A stretch of 64,000 bases of DNA from Tenacibaculum sp. MAR_2009_124. Its GTDB lineage: Bacteria > Bacteroidota > Bacteroidia > Flavobacteriales > Flavobacteriaceae. Under the pieces are notes generated by a model that worked only from the letters and a program-made list of their open reading frames with translations, was not told the origin of the DNA and searched no databases. Shown in pieces: positions 11,493 through 19,230 of this stretch (positions are counted from its first letter, which is position 1; every line of letters starts with the position of its first letter). Location: assembly GCF_900105455.1 (NCBI RefSeq), contig NZ_FNSF01000003.1, forward strand, positions 62,001 through 126,000. Direction: 5' to 3'. The position numbers were made by a program, and so were the translations under genes.

Positions 11493-11753
11493 TTATATTA
11501 TTTCTTTAATTTTTTCCTGCAAGGCTAACTTGTCCTTGTCTGTCATTGAATGTTTTTTAGCTCTACACTCAGTGGCTTTTTCCTTATAAACTCCAGTTAA
11601 CATACCATTCTGTTTTGAATATAATCTACATATTTTACAAAACATGATATGCATATTCAGTTTTATTTTTTCCAATGTAGTAGCCTCTCCATATTGTGCT
11701 TTATCACAAATTGTTGTAGCCTCGTCACAAGATATTTTAAACTTTCCAAACAT
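11493..11753 (-). CDS. Small zinc-type anti-sigma factor candidate
   Basis: An 86-residue soluble protein with Cys9 and an H35-x3-C39-x2-C42 cluster (HIMFCKIC). This is the arrangement of zinc-associated anti-sigma (ZAS) domains. It begins 3 nt after the ECF sigma stop codon on the same strand, the classic position of a cognate anti-sigma factor. It has no transmembrane segment, so it would be a cytoplasmic sensor or a simple zinc-dependent sequestration protein. The trigger (redox, zinc) is not shown by the sequence. Function is inferred from the motif plus position. Confidence 0.65.
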   Translation of the reverse strand: MFGKFKISCDEATTICDKAQYGEATTLEKIKLNMHIMFCKICRLYSKQNGMLTGVYKEKATECRAKKHSMTDKDKLALQEKIKEII

Positions 11754-11756
11754 AAA

Positions 11757-12329
11757 TTAATTATTAAACCAGTTCTTTTCCAAACAACCTCTTAATTGAG
11801 TTCTAGCTCTATGGATGATTACCCAAAGATTAGACGGAGTAATATTTAGTGCCTTACAAATTTCCTCAGTCTCAAACTCCTGCATAGTTTTCATTCTAAA
11901 AACCATAGCGTATTTTTCCGGTAAGCTATCAATGCATTTATCAATTTGTTCCTTCAGTTCTTGGTTTTCAATATACTCTTCAGCCTCATTCTTCCATGTC
12001 TGTGGAACTCTTTCTTCTATCCAATTACCTTCATTATCACCCCCATCATAAAAACTCATTTTTACTTCAGCCTGACCTTTCTTCGAATTAATCTTTCTAT
12101 AATAATCGATCACTTTTCTTTTTAATATAGAAACGAGCCATGTTCTTTCCGTAGATTTCCCTTCGAAATTCTTGGCTGATTTTAAACCTGCAAAAAAAGT
12201 TTCTTGAACTAAATCTTTAGCTAAAGCCTCATTATTAACTCGCACAACAGCATAGTTAAACAAATAATCAGCATATTTATCTACCCACTTATCAGGCGAT
12301 AAACTATTTTTCTCTTTGTTTGGGTTCAT
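11757..12329 (-). CDS. ECF-type RNA polymerase sigma factor
   Basis: A 190-residue sigma-70 family protein. Region 2 is recognisable (DLVQETFFAGLKSAKNF, then TWLVSILKRKVIDYYRK) and region 4 has LPEKYAMVFRMKTMQ with the recognition helix around ITPSNLWVIIHRAR. There is no region 1 or 3, as in all ECF factors. It would direct RNA polymerase to a small stress regulon, held in check by the 86-residue protein encoded 3 nt downstream. A perfect -7 box ends 5 nt before its ATG, so it probably has its own promoter although the upstream gene ends only 15 nt away. Its target promoters are unknown. Confidence 0.9.
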   Translation of the reverse strand: MNPNKEKNSLSPDKWVDKYADYLFNYAVVRVNNEALAKDLVQETFFAGLKSAKNFEGKSTERTWLVSILKRKVIDYYRKINSKKGQAEVKMSFYDGGDNEGNWIEERVPQTWKNEAEEYIENQELKEQIDKCIDSLPEKYAMVFRMKTMQEFETEEICKALNITPSNLWVIIHRARTQLRGCLEKNWFNN

Positions 12330-12334
12330 TTGGT

Positions 12335-12342
12335 CAAATATA
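12335..12342 (-). promoter_or_regulatory. -7 box of the ECF sigma gene, probable leaderless start
   Basis: Minus-strand octamer tatatttg, a perfect TAnnTTTG, ending 5 nt before the ATG at 12329. It lies in the 15-nt gap to the upstream gene. Confidence 0.55.
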
Positions 12343-12344
12343 CA

Positions 12345-13268
12345 CTAAATTTTATTTAATGGCGTACAGTAAATTCGACTTAAACCATTAGGTAAAACCT
12401 CAATTTTTTTTAGCATGCCCTTTAAATTTCTTTTTGGTTCTAAAACATCAATTGTTTCAGTTCTCACCGACGTAAAATACAGCATTTTATTTTCAAAATC
12501 AACAAACGGGCAATATTCTTCTCGTTTTGTATTAATATTATTTCCCATGTGTTTCGCAGTCATCCAACTACCTAAACTATTCTTTTTACTGATATACATA
12601 TCTCCTCTACCCAAATCATCTTTTCTCCCATATGAAGTAAATATGATGTAATCTTCATTAGGAGAAACAAAAGCGTTATATTCAAATTTGTCGCTATTTA
12701 CAGCATCATTTAAAGGTTTTGGTTTTAAATACTCTCCATCAACTATTTCGCTAACATATATATCTTCTTTCCCTTTACTATCTTCTCTTTCGGAAGTAAA
12801 ATATAAATTTCCATTTTTAGAAACGGAAGGATAGAATTCATCCTTATCACCATTTATTGTTTCTCCTAAGTTAATTGGTAAAGACCACTTTTGCAGCAAA
12901 CTTTCTCTCTCTACATACCATATATCCATATCTTTCTTTGCCCCAGCTCCTATTCTTTCTCGATTAGAAGCAAAAAACAACTTTAGTCCATCTGGTGATA
13001 GAAACGGTTCCAAATCCTTTATTCCTTTTTGACCAGAAAAACTGACAATTTCCAATTCCTTCCAATTACCATTAATTTTTTTCGATGAAACTATATACGA
13101 ATACTCTTTTAAATACCCTTGAGCCGTAAAATAAATTTCAGTACCATCATTACCTATGGATATATCTCGAACATGCCCAAAATCACGAAACAATTCTGGT
13201 AAAAAAAGTTTTGATTCTTGACCACTAACCGCAAAAATTAACAGATAAAAAATAGCTACAAATCTCAT
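12345..13268 (-). CDS. Exported PD40/TolB-type beta-propeller protein
   Basis: A 307-residue protein with an N-terminal signal peptide (about residues 1-17, ending VSGQ). Repeated PD40-like blades follow, such as DLEPFLSPDGLKLFFASNR, DEFYPSVSKNGNLYFTSER and EYNAFVSPNEDYIIFTSYGR. These form a TolB-like propeller in the periplasm or outside the cell and usually serve protein or carbohydrate binding; no catalytic motif is visible. It is shorter than flavobacterial PD40-OmpA fusions and lacks an OmpA domain. It starts 1 nt after the stop of the preceding gene (13270-13743), so the two are co-transcribed. Confidence 0.8.
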   Translation of the reverse strand: MRFVAIFYLLIFAVSGQESKLFLPELFRDFGHVRDISIGNDGTEIYFTAQGYLKEYSYIVSSKKINGNWKELEIVSFSGQKGIKDLEPFLSPDGLKLFFASNRERIGAGAKKDMDIWYVERESLLQKWSLPINLGETINGDKDEFYPSVSKNGNLYFTSEREDSKGKEDIYVSEIVDGEYLKPKPLNDAVNSDKFEYNAFVSPNEDYIIFTSYGRKDDLGRGDMYISKKNSLGSWMTAKHMGNNINTKREEYCPFVDFENKMLYFTSVRTETIDVLEPKRNLKGMLKKIEVLPNGLSRIYCTPLNKI

Positions 13269-13269
13269 T

Positions 13270-13743
13270 CTAATTTCTAGTATTATTACAATTCTTTCGT
13301 CTTCTCATATCGACTATATAAATAATCTCCCATTTACCATTATTATTAAACAATTGAAAAGAATTTGCACCACAATGGCTTAATTTTCCATTATAATAAA
13401 ACTCATAAGGCGTCCAAACTGAAGCCAAATTACCATCTACATGAACTTCGTAGGAAAGTAACTTTTCAAAGTATATATCTTCCTTCTTTTTACTTGCAAT
13501 AGCCTCCAATAATTCATTTCTCTTTTGGGTTCTTAATTGAGCATTCAACTCTTTATCCATAAAAGTAGTTTGCAGCTTTAACGATGTATGAATAGAAGAC
13601 TTAACAATTGAACTATCCCCTTTATGCAAGCCTTCAAAAAAAGTATCAATGGTACTTTTTATTTTATTTTCTTCAGAAGAACTTTGCGCTTTAACGACCG
13701 CCGAAAGTGTTAAAATAATAAGGACAGTAATTATTTTTTGCAT
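13270..13743 (-). CDS. Exported NTF2-like (SnoaL-like) protein
   Basis: A 157-residue protein with a signal peptide (MQKIITVLIILTLSAVVKAQ). The mature part fits the NTF2/SnoaL cone fold: an N-terminal helix KIKSTIDTFFEGLHKGD, a central KLQTTFMDK segment and C-terminal strands ending GKWEIIYIVDMRR. Flavobacteria have many such small secreted proteins annotated as nuclear transport factor 2 family; their ligands are unknown. It is the first gene of a two-gene unit with the PD40 protein. Confidence 0.7.
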   Translation of the reverse strand: MQKIITVLIILTLSAVVKAQSSSEENKIKSTIDTFFEGLHKGDSSIVKSSIHTSLKLQTTFMDKELNAQLRTQKRNELLEAIASKKKEDIYFEKLLSYEVHVDGNLASVWTPYEFYYNGKLSHCGANSFQLFNNNGKWEIIYIVDMRRRKNCNNTRN

Positions 13744-13869
13744 AATTATTGAATTTAGATGTCTAAAACTATTAAAAATTAATATTCAAAAAATTTAATT
13801 AACAGAAGATTAACGACATATTAATCTCGGCAAAATGTCTATTTTTACATCATACAAATAGATTATAAA

Positions 13870-14688
13870 ATGTCAACAGCAATAAAACAGTACAAAAGAG
13901 TAACGGTAAAATCATTGGTTGAAATGAAAGCCAATAATGAAAAAATATCAATGCTTACAGCCTATGATTATACCATGGCGAAAATTGTTGATGGAGCAGG
14001 AATTGATGTTATTTTAGTTGGAGACTCTGCCTCAAATGTTATGGCAGGACATGAAACAACATTACCAATAACTCTTGATCAAATGATTTATCACGCAAGT
14101 TCAGTTATACGCGGAATTGATAGGTCATTAGTCATTGTTGATCTTCCATTTGGAACCTATCAAGGAAATTCAAAAAATGCTCTCGACTCTGCCATCAGAA
14201 TAATGAAAGAATCAGGAGGGCATGCGGTAAAGTTAGAAGGTGGAAGCGAAATCTCTGAATCTATATCACGTATACTAACGGCAGGGATACCTGTTATGGG
14301 GCATTTAGGATTGACTCCTCAATCGATTTATAAATTTGGAACTTATACAGTAAGAGCTAAAGAGGAGGAGGAAGCGCAAAAGCTAAAAGAAGATGCTAAA
14401 CTCTTACAAGAACTAGGCTGTTTTGCTCTTGTATTAGAAAAGGTACCAGCGAAACTGGCGCAAGAAGTGGCCGAAAGTTTATCTATTCCTGTTATTGGTA
14501 TTGGTGCTGGTGGAGGTGTTGATGGTCAGGTATTGGTTACTCATGATATGATTGGAATGACACATGAATTTAGTCCAAGGTTTTTAAGAAGATACCTAGA
14601 TCTTTATTCAGAAATGACAAAGGCTTTTCAACAATATATAAGTGATGTTAAATCTCAAGATTTTCCAAACGAACAAGAGCAATACTAA
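13870..14688 (+). CDS. panB: 3-methyl-2-oxobutanoate hydroxymethyltransferase
   Basis: A 272-residue cytoplasmic enzyme, the first step of pantothenate synthesis. It transfers a hydroxymethyl group from 5,10-methylene-THF to 2-oxoisovalerate, giving ketopantoate. Diagnostic segments are [38 protein letters not shown] (metal-binding Asp), [19 protein letters not shown] and [27 protein letters not shown] is near the C-terminus. The length is typical. Other pan genes are not adjacent. It is divergent from the NTF2-like gene. Confidence 0.96.
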   Translation: MSTAIKQYKRVTVKSLVEMKANNEKISMLTAYDYTMAKIVDGAGIDVILVGDSASNVMAGHETTLPITLDQMIYHASSVIRGIDRSLVIVDLPFGTYQGNSKNALDSAIRIMKESGGHAVKLEGGSEISESISRILTAGIPVMGHLGLTPQSIYKFGTYTVRAKEEEEAQKLKEDAKLLQELGCFALVLEKVPAKLAQEVAESLSIPVIGIGAGGGVDGQVLVTHDMIGMTHEFSPRFLRRYLDLYSEMTKAFQQYISDVKSQDFPNEQEQY

Positions 14689-14751
14689 CATAGAGTCAAA
14701 CATACATCCGCTTTACCTAAAACCTTAAATAAGACGATTAAATTCATTCGC

Positions 14752-15684
14752 ATGAAAGTATTACATTTAGATACAAATCATTGTATTTTGATCAACCAAT
14801 TAAATGAACTTGGTTATACTAATGACGAAGATTACACTTCAAACAAAGAGGAAATTGAAGCCAAAATACATCAGTATGATGGCATTGTTATACGCAGCCG
14901 ATTTACAATTGATCCTTCCTTTATAGACAAGGCTACCAATTTAAAATTTATAGGAAGAGTTGGAGCTGGTTTAGAAAATATAGATTGTGATTATGCAACT
15001 ACAAAAGGCATACATCTAATTTCTGCTCCTGAAGGAAATCGAAATGCCGTTGGAGAACATACCTTAGGCATGCTTCTTTCTTTATTTAATAAATTAAATA
15101 AAGCTGACAAGGAAGTTAGAGAAGGAAAATGGCTTCGTGAAGACAATCGAGGTATTGAATTAGATGGTAAAACGGTTGGAATTATTGGCTATGGAAACAT
15201 GGGGAAAGCTTTTGCTAAAAAGCTTAAAGGTTTTGATGTAGAAGTAATTTGTTACGACATTAAAGACAATGTTGGTGATGAAAACTGCCTACAAGTAAAC
15301 TTAAAAGAATTTCAAGAAAAAGCGGAAATCGTTAGCTTACATACCCCTCAAACGGAACTCACAATGAACATGATTAATTCAAACTTTATTGATGGTTTCA
15401 AAAAACCTTTCTGGTTATTAAATACGGCAAGAGGTACATCAGTTGTTACAGAAGACTTAGTAAACGCTTTAGATAGCGGAAATATTTTAGGAGCTGGATT
15501 GGATGTACTGGAATACGAAAAAAAATCTTTCGAAAACTTATTTACTACAGAGCTACCAAATGCCTTTAATTATTTAATTAAATCTGAAAAAGTCATACTA
15601 TCTCCACATGTAGCCGGCTGGACTACAGAAAGTAAAGAAAAACTAGCTCAAACCATTGTAGATAAGATCAAAAAAAAATTTTAG
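14752..15684 (+). CDS. D-2-hydroxyacid dehydrogenase, SerA-like (phosphoglycerate dehydrogenase type)
   Basis: A 310-residue NAD-dependent dehydrogenase. The catalytic arginine is in NTARGTSVV, the glutamate is in the LDVLEYE region and the histidine is in LSPHVAGWT. The nucleotide-binding motif is GIIGYGNMGKAFAKKL (about residues 142-157). It lacks the ACT domains of long SerA and matches the short Bacteroidota form that is usually taken as the serine-pathway enzyme, oxidising 3-phosphoglycerate to 3-phosphohydroxypyruvate. No serC is nearby, so another 2-hydroxyacid remains possible. It follows panB after 63 nt. Confidence 0.85.
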   Translation: MKVLHLDTNHCILINQLNELGYTNDEDYTSNKEEIEAKIHQYDGIVIRSRFTIDPSFIDKATNLKFIGRVGAGLENIDCDYATTKGIHLISAPEGNRNAVGEHTLGMLLSLFNKLNKADKEVREGKWLREDNRGIELDGKTVGIIGYGNMGKAFAKKLKGFDVEVICYDIKDNVGDENCLQVNLKEFQEKAEIVSLHTPQTELTMNMINSNFIDGFKKPFWLLNTARGTSVVTEDLVNALDSGNILGAGLDVLEYEKKSFENLFTTELPNAFNYLIKSEKVILSPHVAGWTTESKEKLAQTIVDKIKKKF

Positions 15685-15714
15685 TAAATTGTAGCTTCTA
15701 AATTCATCATAAAC

Positions 15715-16179
15715 ATGAAATACGAAGCTACTTCTCCTGAAGACTATATCTCTCAAGTACCAGAAGAGAGAAAAGAGGTTTTGGAAAAACTGAGAAAAAC
15801 TATTCGAAAAAATATTCCTGAGGGGTACGAAGAAGGAATACAGTACGGCATGATTGGTTATTTCGTTCCTTTAAACAGCTACCCAGAAGGCTATCATTGC
15901 TCGCCAAATGAGCCACTTCCTTTTATGAGTTTTGCTTCACAAAAAAACTCTATAAATCTTTATCACAGCGGCATTTATGCCATCCCCGAAATTCATGATT
16001 GGTTTGTAAAAGAATACCCAAAATATTCATCACGAAAATTAGACATGGGAAAAAGCTGTATTCGTTTTAAGAAAATAGATGAAATTCCATATGTTCTAAT
16101 TGCTGAATTAGTCAAAAAAATATCCGTAGATCAATGGATTACGGTTTATGAGAATAACATAAAAAAACACAAGAAATGA
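15715..16179 (+). CDS. DUF1801 family protein
   Basis: A 154-residue soluble protein matching the DUF1801/YdhG family: an N-terminal helix (SPEDYISQVPEERKEVLEKL), then GYEEGIQYGMIGYFVP, FMSFASQKNSINLYHSG and a C-terminal helix. The structures known to me for this family have an alpha/beta fold with no defined activity. Its stop codon overlaps the next start codon (ATGA at 16176-16179), so it is translationally coupled to the VOC protein gene. Confidence 0.8.
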   Translation: MKYEATSPEDYISQVPEERKEVLEKLRKTIRKNIPEGYEEGIQYGMIGYFVPLNSYPEGYHCSPNEPLPFMSFASQKNSINLYHSGIYAIPEIHDWFVKEYPKYSSRKLDMGKSCIRFKKIDEIPYVLIAELVKKISVDQWITVYENNIKKHKK

Positions 16180-16565
16180 AAAAAGGGAAAGTAACTGGTA
16201 TTGGCGGTGTTTTCTTTAAAACAGATAATCCAGAACAAACAAAAGAATGGTATAAAAAGAATCTTGGTCTAAACACTGATCAATGGGGCTGCACTTTTTG
16301 GTGGAATCAAGAAAATGGTAAAAAAGGATCGACTCAATGGAGTCCGTTTGATAAAGCCACCGATTATTTTAATCCTTCAAAAAAAGACTTCATGATCAAT
16401 TATCGTGTTGAGAATTTAATAGAATTACTAGAGGAGCTAAAAGAAAACGGGGTTACCGTAATTAATAAGATTGAAGAGTACGACTATGGTAAATTTGGCT
16501 GGATAATTGATTTAGATGGAAATAAAATTGAATTATGGGAACCAAAAGACGAAGCTTTTTTATAA
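16176..16565 (+). CDS. VOC (glyoxalase/bleomycin resistance fold) protein
   Basis: A 129-residue single-unit vicinal oxygen chelate protein: GIGGVFFKTDNPEQTKEWY for the first beta-alpha-beta unit and YGKFGWIIDLDGNKIELWEP for the second. Pairs of such units bind a metal and small molecules. No specific substrate can be named. It overlaps the DUF1801 gene by 4 nt (ATGA), which suggests the two act together or are at least made in equal amounts. Confidence 0.85.
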   Translation: MKKGKVTGIGGVFFKTDNPEQTKEWYKKNLGLNTDQWGCTFWWNQENGKKGSTQWSPFDKATDYFNPSKKDFMINYRVENLIELLEELKENGVTVINKIEEYDYGKFGWIIDLDGNKIELWEPKDEAFL

Positions 16566-16595
16566 TTTTAAAGCAAATTAATAATAACAAACTAT

Positions 16596-16907
16596 ATGGA
16601 AATTGTAAATGAACACGGAAAACCAGTGGTACCTCAACACATGGAAAGTAAACGAATTGTAGCAGGAGTTCTTGCCATTGTTTTAGGAGGAATAGGCGTA
16701 CATAAGTTCGTGTTAAATTATAATAAAGAAGGCATCATACTTTTATCCGTAACAGTAGGCTCTTTCATATTAATGTGTTTAATCATTGGCATGTTTACAG
16801 TATGGATCCCTGGTTTAATTGGTTTTATTGAAGGGATAATATACCTAACAAAGTCAGATGAAGAATTTATTGAAATCTACCAAAAAAATTATAAACCTTG
16901 GTTTTAA
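16596..16907 (+). CDS. TM2 domain membrane protein
   Basis: A 103-residue protein with the TM2 signature: a basic ESKRIVAGVLAIVLGGIGVHKF helix (shown in part), a short polar turn, then a second hydrophobic segment GIILLSVTVGSFILMCLIIG and a third hydrophobic stretch up to about residue 88. TM2 proteins are small inner-membrane proteins of unknown biochemical role. It is in line with, and 30 nt after, the VOC gene. Confidence 0.82.
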   Translation: MEIVNEHGKPVVPQHMESKRIVAGVLAIVLGGIGVHKFVLNYNKEGIILLSVTVGSFILMCLIIGMFTVWIPGLIGFIEGIIYLTKSDEEFIEIYQKNYKPWF

Positions 16908-16970
16908 TTTTATTTTTCACTCAATTTCATTTAGTATAAATAATTAACTAACTCTTAAATCAATTTAACG

Positions 16971-17390
16971 ATGTCAGAAGAAAACAATAAACCATTGGAT
17001 AATAAAGAATCAAATAATGAGAAAGACTTTGTTAAAAAGGCTGAAGACAAGGTTCAAGAATTTATAAACAGTGATGAAGTTGAAAATATAAAAAACAAAG
17101 CCTCGGAAGTTATTGGTAATGCCGGTGAAAAATTAGCCGATTTCACTGAGGATGCAAAAGAAAAGGTTAGTGAATTTCTTGAAAGTGAAGAGGTTCAAAA
17201 CATAAAATCGAAAGCCAAAGAATTGTCTGAAGACGCTAAAGAAGGGCTAGAAGATGTAACTGAAAAGGCTTCTGAAATTGCAGGGAAAGCAAGTGAGCAT
17301 ATTGCTGATTTCGTAGAAGAGGCAGAAGAAGAGATTAAAGAAGCTTCTAAAAAAACAAAAGGCTTTTTTCAGCGATTATTTGGAAAATAA
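16971..17390 (+). CDS. Helical repeat protein, apolipoprotein/LEA-like (YtxH-like)
   Basis: A 139-residue, very hydrophilic, Glu/Lys/Ala-rich protein predicted to be nearly all amphipathic helix. An internal duplication is clear: KVQEFINSDEVENIKNKASE near residue 27 and KVSEFLESEEVQNIKSKAKE near residue 65, about 38 residues apart. It ends in a basic, aromatic FFQRLFGK. This composition is seen in YtxH-like and LEA-like stress proteins that coat membranes or act as hydration buffers. No signal peptide or membrane segment is visible. Function is not known; there are no cysteines and no enzyme motifs. Confidence 0.7.
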   Translation: MSEENNKPLDNKESNNEKDFVKKAEDKVQEFINSDEVENIKNKASEVIGNAGEKLADFTEDAKEKVSEFLESEEVQNIKSKAKELSEDAKEGLEDVTEKASEIAGKASEHIADFVEEAEEEIKEASKKTKGFFQRLFGK

Positions 17391-17395
17391 TAAAA

Positions 17396-17422
17396 AGAGG
17401 TTAGAAATACCTTCTAACCTCT
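17396..17422 (-). terminator. Bidirectional terminator between convergent genes
   Basis: Perfect 11-bp arms agaggttagaa and ttctaacctct around a 5-nt loop. Read on the minus strand it is followed by five T, so it best serves the thioesterase gene; the plus-strand helical-repeat gene also ends here. Confidence 0.85.
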
Positions 17423-17453
17423 ACTCTATTCTTATTTAAACAAGAATAGAAAC

Positions 17454-17936
17454 TTACACTTTTTGAAAACGTAAACTTTGCGTTCTTTCTTCAAAAGTTG
17501 TTTGTTTAACTGGCAAAACAACATTCTCAAATAAGGTAAGCAGGTCTTCAGGATGTTTATCTGAAGACAACGTTAACAAATTAAAATATACAAAAGAGCT
17601 CCACATTATAGCTTTGAGCTCTGTTTTAGCTTCGTTAAACATTCTAATTTCAACGAACAAGTTTTTAGCCCCATAGTTAATCAATTGTGATTCTATAGTA
17701 ACCGTTTCCATTAAGGTTGCAGGTTTTAAATAAGCTATTTGATGAGAGCCTACAACCCAACTCTTTCCTGTTTCTTTGCCATGATCGTAAATATCAAGCT
17801 TATAGTTAGCTAAAACTTGGTCTTCACGAGCATTAATTAAGTAATTAAAATATGATGCATTATTTAAGTGATTAAAAGGATCACAATCTTGAAACCTAAT
17901 CTTTGCTTTACTTTCTAAAATTTTCAATAATTCCAT
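17454..17936 (-). CDS. Acyl-CoA thioesterase-like hotdog (4HBT) protein
   Basis: With the ATG at 17936 the protein has 160 residues. It is a single hotdog domain of the 4HBT type: RFQDCDPFNHLNNASYFNYL carries the family Asp and the HLNN motif near residues 17-30. These enzymes hydrolyse acyl-CoA or 4-hydroxybenzoyl-CoA-like thioesters, usually as tetramers. The upstream in-frame ATG at 17960 falls inside the TetR operator palindrome (17953-17968), so the later start is preferred. The gene follows tetR on the same strand and carries its own operator, so it is the likely regulated target. Confidence 0.82.
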   Translation of the reverse strand: MELLKILESKAKIRFQDCDPFNHLNNASYFNYLINAREDQVLANYKLDIYDHGKETGKSWVVGSHQIAYLKPATLMETVTIESQLINYGAKNLFVEIRMFNEAKTELKAIMWSSFVYFNLLTLSSDKHPEDLLTLFENVVLPVKQTTFEERTQSLRFQKV

Positions 17937-17952
17937 GAATTTAATTTTAAAA

Positions 17953-17968
17953 TATACCAATTGGTATA
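17953..17968 (-). promoter_or_regulatory. TetR operator copy in front of the thioesterase gene
   Basis: Perfect 16-bp palindrome tataccaattggtata. It shares the TATAC-N6-GTATA frame with a second site at 18609-18624 upstream of tetR. It starts 17 nt upstream of the thioesterase ATG. Confidence 0.7.
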
Positions 17969-17989
17969 TTTATGGTTAAAAAAATATTG

Positions 17990-18586
17990 TTATACTTCTT
18001 GTAATTCTTTTTTTATAATTTTCGTCATTGTATCACTCAAGTCCATTAAATACCATTCATCTCTCATAATATGCGACATATAAACTGCTCCCTCAATCAT
18101 GTAAAAGAACCGTTTGGCATACGTCATACTATCAATTGAATCTGCCACTTCATTACTATTCTTTGCTTTATCAATGAGATCCGCTAGTTTCTCTAAAATT
18201 CTATAATTATAGCTTCTTACCAAATCTGAAATTGAACCATTTTGATGATCTGAATCCACTCCAATATTCAATATTGGACATCCACCAAATTTCTTATTGT
18301 ATTCATAGTAATTCCTATAAAACTTAGGAACATTTAACAACATTTCTAGTGGTGTTTCTCCTTTATTAACAACATAATTCAAGTCTCTCAAAACTCTTCG
18401 AACAGAAAACTTAAAAGCCTCTTGAGCGAGTTCTTCTTTATTTAGAAAATGTCCATATATCGCTCCTTTCGTTAAGCCTGTTGCTTCAGTAATTTTAGAT
18501 AAACTCATTGCCGAATAACCATTCCTATTAAAAATAGGCGCTACCGTTTCAATAATGAATATTTTAGTTCTTTCAGACTTTAACAT
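17990..18586 (-). CDS. TetR/AcrR family transcriptional regulator
   Basis: About 198 residues from the ATG at 18586 (one codon further upstream is only a TTG). The N-terminal helix-turn-helix is clear: SLSKITEATGLTKGAIYGHF followed by NKEELAQEAF, typical of TetR regulators. The C-terminal ligand domain (about residues 60-198) is divergent, as usual, with a GGCPILNIGVDSD segment. It probably represses itself and the thioesterase gene through the two TATAC-N6-GTATA sites; an acyl-CoA or fatty acid inducer would fit the target but is inference. Confidence 0.9.
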   Translation of the reverse strand: MLKSERTKIFIIETVAPIFNRNGYSAMSLSKITEATGLTKGAIYGHFLNKEELAQEAFKFSVRRVLRDLNYVVNKGETPLEMLLNVPKFYRNYYEYNKKFGGCPILNIGVDSDHQNGSISDLVRSYNYRILEKLADLIDKAKNSNEVADSIDSMTYAKRFFYMIEGAVYMSHIMRDEWYLMDLSDTMTKIIKKELQEV

Positions 18587-18591
18587 CAAGT

Positions 18592-18599
18592 CAAAGGTA
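18592..18599 (-). promoter_or_regulatory. -7 box of tetR, probable leaderless start
   Basis: Minus-strand octamer tacctttg, perfect match, ending 5 nt before the ATG at 18586. The operator at 18609-18624 falls in the -7/-33 spacer and -33 region, where a bound repressor would block polymerase. Confidence 0.6.
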
Positions 18600-18608
18600 C
18601 TAAAAAAA

Positions 18609-18624
18609 TATACTAATCGGTATA
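18609..18624 (-). promoter_or_regulatory. TetR operator copy in the tetR promoter
   Basis: tatactaatcggtata has perfect 5-bp outer arms TATAC/GTATA, the same as the site at 17953-17968, with an imperfect centre. Its position just upstream of the -7 box supports autorepression. Confidence 0.65.
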
Positions 18625-18635
18625 TTAATTAAATT

Positions 18636-19007
18636 TTACTGACAGTTCTTACACAATCCTACTAATAAAACTCTTGCTTCCTCTACCTTAAAGCCATCAG
18701 TTTCAGGAGTCTTTAATTGAACTTCTGTACATGACAGCTCTCCACATTTTTTACACTGTTTGTGAACGTGATTATGATTGTGATCATGCTCACTGCATGT
18801 AGAACTACATGTAGCATAATAAGTATTGGCATCATTCCCTAATACTGAGTGTATTTCACCCACGTTTTCTAATCTAGTTAACACACGATAAATTGTTGTT
18901 TTATTAAATCTGTCAGAAAAATGATCTACTAATTCAACGGCACTAATTGCCACATCTGTGTTTTGCAGGTAATTTCTGATAGCCAATAATGAAGTTGTAT
19001 TTCTCAT
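18636..19007 (-). CDS. Fur-family metalloregulator (Zur-like)
   Basis: A 123-residue protein. The winged-helix N-terminus has SAVELVDHFSDRFNKTTIYRVL, then a His-rich metal segment (HDHNHNHVHKQC). Structural zinc cysteines are in CKKCGELSC and the C-terminal CKNC. The length and the two CxxC pairs fit Fur/Zur/PerR proteins; the extra CSSTC and His run suggest high-affinity zinc sensing, so Zur is the best guess. It would bind a 7-1-7 type operator when metal-loaded. A -7 box lies at 19072-19079. Target genes are not visible nearby. Confidence 0.85.
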   Translation of the reverse strand: MRNTTSLLAIRNYLQNTDVAISAVELVDHFSDRFNKTTIYRVLTRLENVGEIHSVLGNDANTYYATCSSTCSEHDHNHNHVHKQCKKCGELSCTEVQLKTPETDGFKVEEARVLLVGLCKNCQ

Positions 19008-19041
19008 GTTATCTGTTTTACGAAGAAATGAATACTAAACC

Positions 19042-19062
19042 ATACACAATATAAAACTGTAT
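19042..19062. promoter_or_regulatory. Possible operator in the fur leader
   Basis: An interrupted inverted repeat atacacaa ... ctgtat (outer arms ATACA/TGTAT) lies between the -7 box and the start codon of the Fur-family gene. Autoregulation would place a site here; the match is short and this is a weak call. Confidence 0.25.
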
Positions 19063-19071
19063 ATCGTAACG

Positions 19072-19079
19072 CAAAAATA
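19072..19079 (-). promoter_or_regulatory. -7 box of the Fur-family gene
   Basis: Minus-strand octamer tatttttg, a perfect TAnnTTTG. The predicted leader is about 58 nt. Confidence 0.5.
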
Positions 19080-19104
19080 GTAATTCTATTTTTTTAAAGA
19101 AAAA

Positions 19105-19163
19105 CGAAAAGTGCCGACGAGTCGGCACTTATATAAGACAATAAATTTTAATAACTTCAAACC
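19105..19163 (-). ncRNA. Candidate small RNA of about 55-60 nt
   Basis: A perfect minus-strand -7 box (tagctttg, 19168-19175) and a strong terminator (19106-19131) bracket this stretch, which has no open frame. The space between metB's terminator and the fur promoter is otherwise unexplained. No known RNA family is recognised, so this is an inference from signals only. Confidence 0.35.
19106..19131 (-). terminator. Orphan terminator hairpin upstream of the Fur-family gene
   Basis: Arms aagtgccgac and gtcggcactt with a 2-nt centre; on the minus strand it runs into ttttcgtttttc. No protein gene ends here: metB has its own terminator 150 nt upstream. It may end the short RNA proposed at 19105-19163. 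Confidence 0.75.
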
Positions 19164-19167
19164 CAAA

Positions 19168-19175
19168 CAAAGCTA
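19168..19175 (-). promoter_or_regulatory. -7 box of the candidate small RNA
   Basis: Minus-strand octamer tagctttg, a perfect TAnnTTTG, placed about 40 nt upstream of the orphan terminator hairpin and not in front of any protein start. Confidence 0.4.
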
Positions 19176-19230
19176 ATTAATGAGGTGCATTGTCTTTTAA
19201 AAAACATTAAATTAAATGATTGCAAATTAC

